From the NCBI GenBank assembly GCA_018829445.1, contig JAHJTV010000084.1, forward strand, positions 33,802-97,801: a stretch of 64,000 nt of DNA, read 5' to 3'. The stretch comes from a bacterium (GTDB lineage Bacteria; SAR324; XYD2-FULL-50-16). Shown one piece after another: positions 36,458-46,124 of this stretch (positions within the stretch are counted from its first letter, which is position 1; every line of letters starts with the position of its first letter). The position numbers were made by a program, and so were the translations under genes. The notes beneath the pieces were generated by a model. The model was not told where the DNA came from. It did not search any database and was given only the letters and a program-made list of their open reading frames with translations.

Positions 36458-37651
36458 ATGTTAAAAAAGGCATTATTTTCGGCATTTCTGGTGGGTTTTG
36501 CGCTTACCGCAAACGCACAAATTGCCACTCCTCAGTTGGATACCGGATTTCACTCATACAGTGGTGCAGCAGCCGGGTGGCGTTATAACAGTTCAATTGA
36601 CATCGTTGGTCTCAGCGCAGAGGGTAAAACAGAATACGAAGGTGAAGAAAGTGGGGATGTAAAAGCAGGATTACCTGCGAAAGGACCGGATGAGAGTGGA
36701 TCGATCCCTTTTTTGTTGGCTGCATACCGGGGTGAAACCTGGGGGGCTGAACTCTACACCAATCTCACCAGCGGTTTGAACTCTGATATTGAAATAGATC
36801 TCAATATCACAGGGGGTCTTGATACAATGAATATCTATAAGGAAGAGAAAGAAAAAAGGTTGAATCTGGCATATGTTTTTGGGGAAATGCTGTCAGTCGG
36901 GTTGGGATATTCCAGTATCAACCTCGAAAACAAGTATGAAGTTGATGCTGCAAGCGCGGTATTTCCTGTAATTGACCCGAGCACAGGAGCAGTACTTGGC
37001 TCAACGACAACAACAATAGATATAGATCTTACAAAAAAATTCACAACAACTGCATTAGGATTATCTGCATCCTTGCGAATGGCCGATATGTTTTTTATTG
37101 CTGCAGGAATGGAGAATGTGAATCAAACCGGTACGTATGAGCAAGAAGCCATTCTCAATGTTACTGGTGTAGGCACTTTTACCGATTCTGTTGGTACAGA
37201 TTATGTCGAAAACTCTTGGACCAACACCATGTACGGATTAGGAGTGGTTTATGGCGAACCGGATGAAACCCAATTCAGGATGGAATATTCGGTTATTTCA
37301 TCACCTAAATCGGAAAAGGATGCTGACGGAGACAAGAAAGCATCAGACCATCCAGCAACCACCACAACCTTTGCAACTCTTGAAGTCAAGTGGAATAATG
37401 TTTTGATTGCCTATCAAAACGAAGTGGAAAAAGAGGAAGAATTGAATGATAATGATTCTGAATCCGTGACCACTTTAATGGGATTAGGTTGGCAACCCAT
37501 GGAAGGATTGACCGTCTCACTCTATTCTTTTAACAGGGAAGTAACTATGAATGTTGCCAATGTCAGTGTTGCCGGTGTTACTAGCTATGCTGTTGAAGAA
37601 ATCAAAGTAAAACCAAGTGGTTTTCGAATTTTTCTTGGATATAACTTCTAG
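36458..37651 (+). CDS. Outer-membrane beta-barrel protein
   Basis: 397 residues. The signal peptide ends at ANA (about residue 20). The mature protein alternates hydrophobic and polar residues in strands separated by acidic, Thr-rich loops, and ends in LGYNF; a C-terminal Phe on the last strand is the signal for BAM-dependent barrel insertion. The barrel has roughly the size of porins or FadL-like channels, but I recognise no family signature. AAGGGG precedes the ATG and a strong terminator follows, so it is a single-gene unit. Substrate unknown. Confidence 0.75.
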   Translation: MLKKALFSAFLVGFALTANAQIATPQLDTGFHSYSGAAAGWRYNSSIDIVGLSAEGKTEYEGEESGDVKAGLPAKGPDESGSIPFLLAAYRGETWGAELYTNLTSGLNSDIEIDLNITGGLDTMNIYKEEKEKRLNLAYVFGEMLSVGLGYSSINLENKYEVDAASAVFPVIDPSTGAVLGSTTTTIDIDLTKKFTTTALGLSASLRMADMFFIAAGMENVNQTGTYEQEAILNVTGVGTFTDSVGTDYVENSWTNTMYGLGVVYGEPDETQFRMEYSVISSPKSEKDADGDKKASDHPATTTTFATLEVKWNNVLIAYQNEVEKEEELNDNDSESVTTLMGLGWQPMEGLTVSLYSFNREVTMNVANVSVAGVTSYAVEEIKVKPSGFRIFLGYNF

Positions 37652-37672
37652 GAAAATTCTAACATAAGCTCC

Positions 37673-37714
37673 TTGCCGATCAAGTACCGGTTTCCAGTTG
37701 ATCGGCAAAGTTTT
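37673..37714 (+). terminator. Rho-independent terminator of the outer-membrane protein gene
   Basis: TTGCCGATCAA (37673-37683) pairs perfectly with TTGATCGGCAA (37698-37708), followed by AGTTTT, 21 bp after the stop. Confidence 0.85.
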
Positions 37715-37853
37715 CCTACCTTCAAATACACCACCGTTTCCAACTGTCTATCCGCCATTCTCTTCGCAAGACGGGAGTTCCGCAAAGCCTTAAAAAAGTT
37801 AACCAATATTAAGAGTTAAGATTTCAAAAAAGAAGGAATAATCTCTGTCGGGT

Positions 37854-39299
37854 CTAACAGATACAATTGCAGTTCAGGCTCGGTTGAAACGGCGACGCTT
37901 CAGATAAGCACTCATCACAAAACAGTTCCCGTTTTTGTTGGATGGCATTATACAAACCAGGAATGGATAAATATGCCAGACTGGTTGCACCCAAAATTTC
38001 GCAAATTTCTTCAACAGATCGATTGTGAGATATGAGAGTCTGGGGATCCCTGGTTTCGATACCGTAATAACAGGGGTGATTATATGGTGGGCAGGGAATT
38101 CGCAGATGAATCTCTTTTGCCCCCGCTTCAAACAGGTTTTTAACAAGCAGTTTTGAAGTCGTTCCTCTGACGATTGAATCATCAACAACAATAAGGCGCT
38201 TACCCCTTACCACGTCTTCCAAGATATTATATTTCATAATAGCCAGCGACTTCCTTTCTTTCGGATTTGTGATAAAGGATCTTAATCCGCCTGTGGTTGG
38301 TTCTTCCAGAATAGCGACAGTATAAGGCAGTTTAGAAGCTTTGGCATATCCTACTGCCGAGGGTATCCCACCCTTGGGAACTGCAGTTACCATATCTGCT
38401 TCGACCGGAGATTCCTTAAACAGCTCCATTCCCATTCTTTCGCGCAGTACCTGAAACGATTCTCCTCTTTGCCTGCTATCCGGTCTGGAAAAATAGATAC
38501 TCTCAAAAACGCATCCTACCTTATTCAAGGCAGGCTCGAAAAACAGGGATGACTCAATATATGAATTTGCGTCAGCAGCAATAATTTCCCCCGGTTTAAC
38601 TTCCCGATGTGTGAGAGAAATATCATTATCAGGATAACGAGCTAGGTTGTATCGTTGAATGATATCAAAGGCACAGGTTTCCGAAGCAAAGGCAACACAT
38701 TTGATTCCATTGATTTTGAATTCGCCCACATGAAGCGGTCGGATTCCCCAGGGGTCTCTAAAGGCAAAAAGTCTATCGTCATCTTCCATCAGCATCAAAG
38801 CTGCATAGCCGCCTTTTATCTGATTCATGGTTTCTTTTATTGCCTGAAAAACCCTTTTCCCATTCTTTTGAATCTGAATATTTATCAGGGCAGCCATCAT
38901 TTCGGCATCATTTCTCGTATAAACCTTTACATCAAAACTATTAATGTGTTTGATCAAGGCATCAACATTAACCAGATCCCCATTGGTCACTATCGCATTT
39001 TTACCTCTCATACTTTGCGCCCAGTGGGGGTGAATCTCTCTGACAGAGGAGGATTCATTCCGGGTGGAATATCGCATATGACCGATAAAAGTACTTCCGG
39101 AAAACTTACCCAATGATTCTTTGTTAATAATGGTCTCAACGGCACCGATCCCTTTCACTGTTTCCAGGCAGGAAGTATTATCAGTAACAAACCCGGCCAC
39201 ACCTGCAGAATCATGTCCTCGATGTTTTAATGATGACAATACAGTCGGGAGAAACAATTTAGCTTGGGGATGACCAACAATGCCAAATACGCCACACAT
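37854..39299 (-). CDS. purF: Amidophosphoribosyltransferase
   Basis: 481-residue enzyme that makes phosphoribosylamine from PRPP and glutamine, the first step of purine synthesis. The nucleophile Cys2 (MCGVFGIVG) heads a class II glutaminase domain (about 1-235). The phosphoribosyltransferase domain has the PRPP motif VDDSIVRGTTS near residue 370. Extra cysteines in GCVFESIYFSRPDS, PCYYGIET and LFCDEC correspond to the 4Fe-4S ligands of Bacillus-type PurF, so this is an Fe-S, oxygen-sensitive form with a propeptide-like first Met only. No other pur gene is adjacent. Confidence 0.95.
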   Translation of the reverse strand: MCGVFGIVGHPQAKLFLPTVLSSLKHRGHDSAGVAGFVTDNTSCLETVKGIGAVETIINKESLGKFSGSTFIGHMRYSTRNESSSVREIHPHWAQSMRGKNAIVTNGDLVNVDALIKHINSFDVKVYTRNDAEMMAALINIQIQKNGKRVFQAIKETMNQIKGGYAALMLMEDDDRLFAFRDPWGIRPLHVGEFKINGIKCVAFASETCAFDIIQRYNLARYPDNDISLTHREVKPGEIIAADANSYIESSLFFEPALNKVGCVFESIYFSRPDSRQRGESFQVLRERMGMELFKESPVEADMVTAVPKGGIPSAVGYAKASKLPYTVAILEEPTTGGLRSFITNPKERKSLAIMKYNILEDVVRGKRLIVVDDSIVRGTTSKLLVKNLFEAGAKEIHLRIPCPPYNHPCYYGIETRDPQTLISHNRSVEEICEILGATSLAYLSIPGLYNAIQQKRELFCDECLSEASPFQPSLNCNCIC

Positions 39300-39493
39300 A
39301 GACAGAACCTTGATATCGGGAAAGGGAAATTCAAACTTAGGGGACGTGAATCCTGATTATTATTGAAAAAAACAGTGTTACATTAATCACACATTTGATC
39401 ATTAAAAAAAGGTGTTAAAATAATATGTTGTTGTTATTTCAACTATTTATTGTGGATAAAACTGAGTGCTTCAAACGATGTCACTTGGATAAA

Positions 39494-40180
39494 TCAATCA
39501 TGTTTTCCCAGAAACAGATAACCGGTTCCCCAGATTGTTTTGAGATACCTGGGATGTTTTGGGTCATCACCCAGTTTTTGTCGTAAACGACTGACCAGAA
39601 CATCCACAGATCTGTTAAAGGATTCCCATTCTATTCCACTGACCCATTCCATTATCTGATCCCGGTTAAGGACTTTTCCGGGGTTTTTAACAAAAAGAGT
39701 CAATAACTCAAATTCAGTTGATGTTAATTCAATCGATTCATTACCAATTGACACATCGTGATTTTCGAGATTAATCGTGAGTTCCCCAAATGTAAGGATA
39801 GCGGATCTGGATTCTGATTTACTGCGGCGCAGCACGGATTGAATTCTGGCTACCAGTTCCCGGGGTTCAAAAGGTTTTGGCATGTAATCATCTGCTCCGA
39901 TTTCCAGACCGACAACCTTATCCGTAACTTCTCCTCGAGCCGTCAACATTATAATAGGAACCGATGATTCCCGCCTGATAGCCTTACACACTTCAAACCC
40001 GTCCATTTCCGGGAGCATGACATCCAGAATAACTAAATTAGGTTCATAACTGGCGATGAGTTCCAGTCCATTGGTAGGAGTTGTTGTCGTATCAACCTCA
40101 AAGCCATATCTGTCCAGATAACCTGTTAATAGCTCGTTTAATTTCTCATCGTCATCAATGACCAAAATTTTTGGTTTCAT
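39494..40180 (-). CDS. OmpR/PhoB-family response regulator
   Basis: 228 residues. Receiver domain (1-115) with acidic residues IDDDE near 8-12, phosphorylation site Asp53 (ILDVMLPEMDG), Thr in MLTARGE and Lys in MPKPF. A winged-helix DNA-binding domain follows (about 130-225: LTSTEFELLTLFVKNPGKVL and VSRLRQKLG). No histidine kinase gene is adjacent, so it is an orphan whose partner lies elsewhere; the orphan kinase at 8616 is one possibility without evidence. Confidence 0.93.
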   Translation of the reverse strand: MKPKILVIDDDEKLNELLTGYLDRYGFEVDTTTTPTNGLELIASYEPNLVILDVMLPEMDGFEVCKAIRRESSVPIIMLTARGEVTDKVVGLEIGADDYMPKPFEPRELVARIQSVLRRSKSESRSAILTFGELTINLENHDVSIGNESIELTSTEFELLTLFVKNPGKVLNRDQIMEWVSGIEWESFNRSVDVLVSRLRQKLGDDPKHPRYLKTIWGTGYLFLGKHD

Positions 40181-40805
40181 CAGATCTGTTTCAATATTAA
40201 GAATAGTCGGAAAAAGCTATGGAAAGAAAGTATATCGTCTTGTTAAACGGGATTACTCCCAATTTCTAAAATGATATCTTTTTGATTATCATAAACTTTG
40301 TCTTTAAACATTTTATAAGTTCATATGCCGGTATTCGCAAGGATTCTTTTACCTCATGCTTAATCGATCTCATCAAAGTATTAGATTATCTATAATTCAC
40401 ACCCTTTTCCATGATGAATGATTGCTGGCAGCATTGCAGATTACAGTATATATTGGAATATACAGCAACGAGATCAGCAATGTGGTTTTTGCGAATTTGT
40501 ATAAAACCTGTCATCCCAAATTTGCAGTTCCAAGGCAAATAATCATTGCAGTCTTAAAAGGAGTTGTTCAATTGCTGTTGTACAGTCTGGCAAAAGGAAT
40601 AACCCTATTAAAAAGAAACAGCAAACACACCGTAATCCTCTAAATTAATGGTCGTTTATTAGAAATGCGTATATACTCTGCTTTTAAGCCGAAAACTTTT
40701 TGCACCTGATGTTGACCAATCATCAAAAATCATGAAAAATCTTGTTTAGAATCATTATTGTAAGCCAGAGTTCAGTTTTGGAATCCATCTAGTTTTTAAG
40801 GACAA
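40181..40805. other. Intergenic region between divergent genes
   Basis: 625 bp between the response regulator (minus) and the TPR protein (plus). A 73-codon frame at 40422 begins with TTG and has no ribosome binding site or family match, so I do not call it. No repeat stands out. Confidence 0.5.
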
Positions 40806-42467
40806 ATGATATCTCCCTTTACTAAATTTCGAAAATCAAAAGAGCGGAAGCAGGCTTCAACCCTAATTAACCAGGGAGTTAACTATCTGCAGAGCAGTTT
40901 CCAGCATAAAGCCCTGTATCTGTTTCAACAGGCGTTGGAGATTGATTCCGAAATTGTCAGCGAGATGTTATCCCAGGAATTTGAAAAGCATTTTAAAAAA
41001 GGAGACAACGAACTGGCGTTGATGATTGGACAGATTATACTAAAAATAAACACCAAAGACTATGAACTGGCCAATAAACTTGGCAACTGTGCACGTAAAC
41101 TAAAAAAGTATAAAGAAGCAAACGAGTTCTATCGACAGGCTTTCAGAATAAACCAGAACTTTGAAATAGCCCTGTATAATCTGTCTGCAAGTATGGGCAG
41201 AATCCCTAAGTTTAACAATGATATCAAGATACTTGTCGATCAGTTTGCGAATATCAGGGATTTTGTACTACCTAACTACCAGATTGATACCAATTATATT
41301 GAAAACATCATAACCAGTATAAATGAGTCAAAAGAACCTGAATCGGAACACTCTGTCCCTTCAAAAACCGATAAACCCAGCTATATTGAAGTCTGCAATC
41401 ATATTCGGCAAAACATAAAAGAGTCTGGTAAAAATCTTTCAAAAGTAAAAGATAGAACTATTTTCGAAGGACATATTTACAATCTTGGGCTTTTTGCATT
41501 ATCCAAAAAAGACAGCAAGCTGGCTTTGAAATGTTTTTTTGAATTGAAAAACAGAAAAAGTAAGATAAAATATCTCGACATGGTGATACCGCTTGCCATG
41601 TATCTCGAATCGCCTTCGAAAAGCTTAATTCAGCATTTGATGCTGTTGTTGGCAGATGATAAAACCAATCGGTATTTAAACGTAAATCTAGGGTTGATGT
41701 TTAGAAAACAAGGCAATCGGATTCTTTCGTATAAATACCTGGCCACTACTGCTCTTTTGCTGGAGAAAACCGGCGGAGTTTATTGCAGAATGGATCTGGT
41801 GCGTCTTGCTGACCAAGAGATGGAATTAGGCAACCTGAAAAAAGCTTTTCACCTTTACCAATTGGTTAATTCAGAAATAGAAGATACGAGAGTCAAGACC
41901 AATATCGGGCAGATCTTATTGTACCAAAGCAGGTATTCGGAAGCTCTACCGATTTTCAAAGAACTTCTTGAAAAAGACAAAAGCAATACCGAAGCTAATC
42001 AGAAGCTTAAAGAGATCCATGATTATTTCCTGGTAAAAGGTGAGGAATTATTTAGTATTAATAAGTTCTCTGTTTCAATTCCTTATTTCGAACAAGCCCT
42101 GGCTGCTGTCAGACTGCCTGAAACCATTAAAAAAACGGCTAATGTTTACAAACAATTAATGGATAATGCCAAGGCCGACGAGCTCTTTATCGAATATAAT
42201 AAAATTATCCGGGAATCATCAAAGGAGAAAAGCGAAGACTTAAGGCAGAGTTATATTGAAAACGGTAAGAAATTCATGTTGAATAAACAGTTTGAAAAAG
42301 CGATTGTTTTATTCGAAAAAGCATTTGAAATGAAGGTCGACAAAGATGTATTTGTTTTCCTTGCACATATCTATAAAAGTCTTAAACGAACCGGCGATTT
42401 AAAAAATCTGATGAATCGTTGGAAAGAGATGATCAAAAAAGAGGGAATCAGTCTGGAAGATATTTAA
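40806..42467 (+). CDS. Tetratricopeptide-repeat protein
   Basis: 553-residue helical protein. TPR-like units are visible at the N-terminus (YLQSSFQHKALYLFQQALEI, then LGNCARKLKKYKEANEFYRQ), in the middle (YKYLATTALL, AFHLYQLVN) and at the end (GKKFMLNKQFEKAIVLFEKA). No signal peptide or membrane helix, so cytoplasmic. TPR proteins are scaffolds; the partner cannot be told. AAGGA precedes the ATG. ettA lies 86 bp downstream on the same strand, but a perfect hairpin separates the two. Confidence 0.82.
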   Translation: MISPFTKFRKSKERKQASTLINQGVNYLQSSFQHKALYLFQQALEIDSEIVSEMLSQEFEKHFKKGDNELALMIGQIILKINTKDYELANKLGNCARKLKKYKEANEFYRQAFRINQNFEIALYNLSASMGRIPKFNNDIKILVDQFANIRDFVLPNYQIDTNYIENIITSINESKEPESEHSVPSKTDKPSYIEVCNHIRQNIKESGKNLSKVKDRTIFEGHIYNLGLFALSKKDSKLALKCFFELKNRKSKIKYLDMVIPLAMYLESPSKSLIQHLMLLLADDKTNRYLNVNLGLMFRKQGNRILSYKYLATTALLLEKTGGVYCRMDLVRLADQEMELGNLKKAFHLYQLVNSEIEDTRVKTNIGQILLYQSRYSEALPIFKELLEKDKSNTEANQKLKEIHDYFLVKGEELFSINKFSVSIPYFEQALAAVRLPETIKKTANVYKQLMDNAKADELFIEYNKIIRESSKEKSEDLRQSYIENGKKFMLNKQFEKAIVLFEKAFEMKVDKDVFVFLAHIYKSLKRTGDLKNLMNRWKEMIKKEGISLEDI

Positions 42468-42469
42468 GA

Positions 42470-42510
42470 ACAACCTTCTGACAGGGTTTACCTGTCAGAA
42501 GGTTGTATTT
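42470..42510 (+). terminator. Perfect 16-pair hairpin, probable terminator
   Basis: Arms 42470-42485 and 42491-42506 pair perfectly around GTTTA, starting three bases after the TPR-protein stop. Only ATTTAA follows, so termination may be partial and allow read-through into ettA. Confidence 0.7.
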
Positions 42511-42553
42511 AATGATCGAATAAAAATAATTTAAAACTGGAAGGAGAACAAGA

Positions 42554-44239
42554 ATGGCTGAAGAAGCTAACAAAATTATTTACTCCATGATTGGTGTAAA
42601 TAAATATTACAACCAAAAGCAGGTTATAAAGGATATTTCATTGTCCTATTTTTATGGTGCAAAAATCGGAGTATTGGGCTTGAACGGATCGGGGAAAAGT
42701 ACGCTCTTAAAGATAATGGCCGGAATCGACAATGATTTTAATGGAAAAACGATTCTAACTCCCGGTCACACAATCGGTTACCTGGAACAGGAACCTCATC
42801 TGGACGAAAATAAGACAGTTAGGGATATTGTAGAGGAGGGCGTTCAGGAAACAGTAGATTTGATTAATGAATTTAACCAGATAAGTGAAAAATTCGCTGA
42901 ACCGATTAGCGATGATGAGATGAATGCCTTGATAGAGAGACAGGGCGAAGTTCAAGAGAAGATTGATAACATGGATGCCTGGGATCTGGATTCACGGCTG
43001 GAGATGGCAATGGATGCCCTGCGCTGTCCCAGTGGGGATACACCTATCAAAGTTATATCGGGAGGAGAGAAGAGAAGAGTGGCTTTGTGTCGACTCTTGC
43101 TGCAAAAACCGGATATTCTGCTTCTGGATGAACCAACCAACCACCTTGATGCGGAAACAGTGGCCTGGCTTGAGATTCATCTAAAGAATTACGCAGGAAC
43201 CATCATTGCTGTTACCCATGATCGTTATTTTCTTGATAATGTTGCCGGATGGATACTGGAATTGGATCGAGGACAAGGAATCCCCTGGAAGGGTAACTAC
43301 TCGTCCTGGCTTGAGCAGAAAAAAAATCGTCTCCAAAAAGACGAAAAACAGGAATCTGAAAGACAGAGAACACTGCAAAGGGAGCTGGAGTGGATTAGAA
43401 TGTCGCCAAAAGGGCGTCAGGCAAAATCCAAAGCTCGTATCAATTCCTATGAGAAATTATTGGGGCAGGAAACAGAAAAAATGGCCAAGGATATGGAAAT
43501 CTATATACCGCCCGGTCCTCGATTGGGGAAAGTGGTTATCCAGACTGAAAATGTCACCAAATCCTATGGGGACAGGCTTCTACTGGAAAACATGACGTTT
43601 TCCCTTCCTCCCGGCGGAATTGTTGGCATCGTCGGTCCTAATGGAGCAGGTAAGACTACCTTGTTCAAAATGATCACGGGGAAAGAGAAACCGGATTCCG
43701 GGAAGATCAATATCGGTGAAACCGTTAAGCTCGCCTACGTTGACCAGGAAAGAGATACTCTTGATCCGGAGAAGACGATTTGGGAGATCATTTCGGGAGG
43801 GCAGGATATTATACAATTGGGAGATAGAAAGTTTAATTCAAGAGCCTATGTCGCCCGCTTCAACTTTTCCGGTTCCGATCAGCAGAAAAAAGTCGGCATC
43901 CTTTCCGGGGGAGAAAGGAATCGGGTGCATCTTGCCGAAATACTAAAGTCTGAAGCCAACACGCTTCTGCTAGATGAACCGACCAATGACCTGGATGTTA
44001 ATACTATGCGCGCCCTGGAAGAAGCCCTGGAAAAATTTGCAGGTTGTGTTGTTGTTATCAGTCATGATCGCTGGTTTCTGGATAGAATTGCTACTCATAT
44101 TCTGGCTTTTGAAGGAGATAGCAAGGTAACCTGGTTTGAAGGAAACTATTCGGAGTATGAACAGGATCGTAAAAAACGATTGGGAGAAGCTGCGGATCAA
44201 CCCCACCGCATCAAGTACAGGCAACTCACCCGGGATTAA
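42554..44239 (+). CDS. ettA: Energy-dependent translational throttle protein EttA
   Basis: 561-residue ABC-F ATPase that binds the ribosomal E site and gates elongation by energy state. The first ATPase has Walker A GLNGSGKST, signature ISGGEKRRVALCR and Walker B LLLDEPTNHLD. The interdomain linker (about 240-320, with KKNRLQKDEKQESERQRTLQ) is the P-site tRNA-interaction motif. The second ATPase has GPNGAGKTT, LSGGERNRVHLAE and LLLDEPTNDLD. The length and LGPRLGKVV-type spacer fit EttA rather than Uup. AAGGAGAA precedes the ATG. Confidence 0.95.
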   Translation: MAEEANKIIYSMIGVNKYYNQKQVIKDISLSYFYGAKIGVLGLNGSGKSTLLKIMAGIDNDFNGKTILTPGHTIGYLEQEPHLDENKTVRDIVEEGVQETVDLINEFNQISEKFAEPISDDEMNALIERQGEVQEKIDNMDAWDLDSRLEMAMDALRCPSGDTPIKVISGGEKRRVALCRLLLQKPDILLLDEPTNHLDAETVAWLEIHLKNYAGTIIAVTHDRYFLDNVAGWILELDRGQGIPWKGNYSSWLEQKKNRLQKDEKQESERQRTLQRELEWIRMSPKGRQAKSKARINSYEKLLGQETEKMAKDMEIYIPPGPRLGKVVIQTENVTKSYGDRLLLENMTFSLPPGGIVGIVGPNGAGKTTLFKMITGKEKPDSGKINIGETVKLAYVDQERDTLDPEKTIWEIISGGQDIIQLGDRKFNSRAYVARFNFSGSDQQKKVGILSGGERNRVHLAEILKSEANTLLLDEPTNDLDVNTMRALEEALEKFAGCVVVISHDRWFLDRIATHILAFEGDSKVTWFEGNYSEYEQDRKKRLGEAADQPHRIKYRQLTRD

Positions 44240-44245
44240 TACCGG

Positions 44246-44680
44246 CTATTCATGCAGACTTATTGAAGAACGTCGAATCTGCTTTTGGGCACTTCGGCGT
44301 TTTTTTGTTTCCAGCCTTTGCAGCCTGACTGAATGAGGGATTTTTGTCTTTTTGTGCTGTACGGGTTTCTGGCTGGCCTGGAGGATAAGCGATTTTAGCT
44401 TTTCGATGACTTCCTGTCTGTTTTTTTCCTGACGGCGATGTTTTCTCGCCGTCAACACCAAAATACCCTCTTTATTGATTCGATTCCCCGCAATTTTAAA
44501 CAGCCTGGATTTTACTTCATCCGGCAATTGTGAAGAATCTTTCATATTAAACCGCAATCGAACTGCGGTAGCAACCTTGTTGACGTTCTGCCCGCCCGGT
44601 CCACTTGATTTTATAAATTCATAGCTGATTTCATGCTCGTTTACGAGCTCTATTCCATTTATCTCAATCATATCACTCAA
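44246..44680 (-). CDS. arfB: Peptidyl-tRNA hydrolase ArfB (YaeJ)
   Basis: 144-residue ribosome-rescue factor. The catalytic GGQ (residues 29-31) stands in SSGPGGQNVNKVAT, and the basic C-terminal tail (about 110-144) is the part that probes the empty mRNA channel in stalled ribosomes. It hydrolyses peptidyl-tRNA without a stop codon. Its ATG overlaps the stop of the YfcE-like gene by four bases (ATGA), so the two are translationally coupled. Confidence 0.92.
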   Translation of the reverse strand: MSDMIEINGIELVNEHEISYEFIKSSGPGGQNVNKVATAVRLRFNMKDSSQLPDEVKSRLFKIAGNRINKEGILVLTARKHRRQEKNRQEVIEKLKSLILQASQKPVQHKKTKIPHSVRLQRLETKKRRSAQKQIRRSSISLHE

Positions 44681-45156
44681 AAATTAAATCGTCGGTCTAC
44701 CTTTAAAGAGGGAAGATCAAGCACCATGAACCCATCTCCGTCCATGATTGAACCCGGATTCAGCACCAGGGTGTTTTTGAAGGTTTCGATTAACGGTCGA
44801 TGCGTGTGTCCATGAATTACAACATCAGCACCTGACTTGCTCAAGGCACTTAAAGCCATACCGGGAATATGAGATACAATGAAGCGAATATCACATAATT
44901 CAAACTTCAAAATCTCCCCCACTGTGACATTGGGCAACTTTTTCATACTCTCCATAACATCTCCGTACATGTCACAATTCCCCCGGGCAATGTAAGAGGT
45001 TATCCCGGGATATCTTTCAAAAACCTTATCAATCCCTTGCCCGATAAAATCACCGGCATGTATCAGGTGAGTAATCTTCTTTTCCTCAATATGTGCCATC
45101 AATCGCTCTACGCTTTCCACAGCGTAATGGCTATCTGAAATGATAGCTATTTCCAT
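44677..45156 (-). CDS. YfcE/MJ0936-family phosphodiesterase
   Basis: 159-residue calcineurin-fold enzyme. Metal motifs are ISDSHYAVES (DxH), HAGDFIG, RGNCDMYG and IHGHTHRP, all in order; GNCD is typical of the YfcE family. The size is that of minimal phosphodiesterases without inserts. Natural substrate unknown. GGAG precedes the ATG. Middle gene of a three-gene unit: HAD phosphatase, this gene, arfB. Confidence 0.88.
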   Translation of the reverse strand: MEIAIISDSHYAVESVERLMAHIEEKKITHLIHAGDFIGQGIDKVFERYPGITSYIARGNCDMYGDVMESMKKLPNVTVGEILKFELCDIRFIVSHIPGMALSALSKSGADVVIHGHTHRPLIETFKNTLVLNPGSIMDGDGFMVLDLPSLKVDRRFNF

Positions 45157-45194
45157 ACTCCAGCCTCAACTCATTTTACCAAAAGTTTTATAAA

Positions 45195-45845
45195 TCACAA
45201 ATATTCTATTAACTGTTCCGGTTTTTCTATTACAAATCTAGCGCCGGTACCGAGAAGTTCCTCCTTCGAACGGAATCCCCACAACACTCCTATAGCCCGC
45301 ATCTTTGCACTGTTTGCAGTTACCATATCTATCCCGGTATCTCCGACATACAGAATCTCTGAAACAGATATGTTCATTCTTTTCGCTATCAAAAGTGCAC
45401 CGGCTGGATCGGGTTTTCGCGGAATCAACTCACCGGGCCCCATAACCTCTTCAAATTTCCACTTTTTCAAATACAAATCAGCACATTGGGTTACAAATTC
45501 ATGGGGCTTATTGGATAAGATTGAGAGTTTTATCCCGAGTTCAGTCAACTTATCCAACATCCCTGATATTCCCGGATAAAGTTGAGTATTGTTATTCCAT
45601 TGTTTATCGTACTCCTCCACAAAAGAATCGATGCATTTTTCAAGTATCTTATGATCGGTTATATCAGGAGGCAAAGCATATTCGAAAAGCTTCCGTACCC
45701 CTTCACCGACAAAATAGTTATACTTCTCCAGGGGATGCTGGGGCAGACCATTTGCTATTAGCGCTTTGTTTGCAGCTTCACCAATATCCTGAAGTGTATT
45801 CAAGAGGGTGCCGTCCATGTCAAAGATGACTGCTTTATTTTTCAT
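45195..45845 (-). CDS. HAD-family phosphatase (phosphoglycolate phosphatase-like)
   Basis: 216-residue HAD hydrolase. Motif I is FDMDGTLLNT (nucleophile Asp9), motif II SNKPHEF, motif III Lys in PRKPDPAG, motif IV VGDTGIDM. The helical cap between motifs I and II (about 17-85) is that of Gph/PGP-type phosphatases. Removal of phosphoglycolate is the best guess; pyrophosphatase or other sugar-phosphate activity is possible. First gene of the unit with the YfcE-like gene (38 bp gap) and arfB. Confidence 0.85.
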   Translation of the reverse strand: MKNKAVIFDMDGTLLNTLQDIGEAANKALIANGLPQHPLEKYNYFVGEGVRKLFEYALPPDITDHKILEKCIDSFVEEYDKQWNNNTQLYPGISGMLDKLTELGIKLSILSNKPHEFVTQCADLYLKKWKFEEVMGPGELIPRKPDPAGALLIAKRMNISVSEILYVGDTGIDMVTANSAKMRAIGVLWGFRSKEELLGTGARFVIEKPEQLIEYL

Positions 45846-45987
45846 GTAAACAATAGTGATTCAAATTGCAGGTTTCCCTTCCATAATGCATACTGGCAAG
45901 TCGTTTTGATCAATAACCAAGGTTCAAATATACAAAACACGACCCGGTTTGTCGAAGTGATTCTGGGGATATCGGTCGAATGGCAAG

Positions 45988-46015
45988 GTGGAGCTTTCGC
46001 AAAAAAAAGCTCCAC
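45988..46015. repeat. Perfect 10-pair inverted repeat
   Basis: GTGGAGCTTT (45988-45997) and AAAGCTCCAC (46006-46015) pair perfectly around an A-rich 8-base loop, in the 280 bp between the HAD phosphatase start and the leuD stop. No T-run follows on either strand. Confidence 0.45.
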
Positions 46016-46124
46016 AGTTGGAATCTACGCTATCACGGAGTATTTAGTACCTTATAAATCATTTTCTGTGCTCTATTGCCAGAAAATACTTATACGGGTC
46101 TTATCAGGTTTATCCAGGTTAGGT

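Noticed and set aside
40422..40643. 73-codon open frame
   Set aside because: TTG start, no ribosome binding site, no family features and a composition like the surrounding non-coding DNA.
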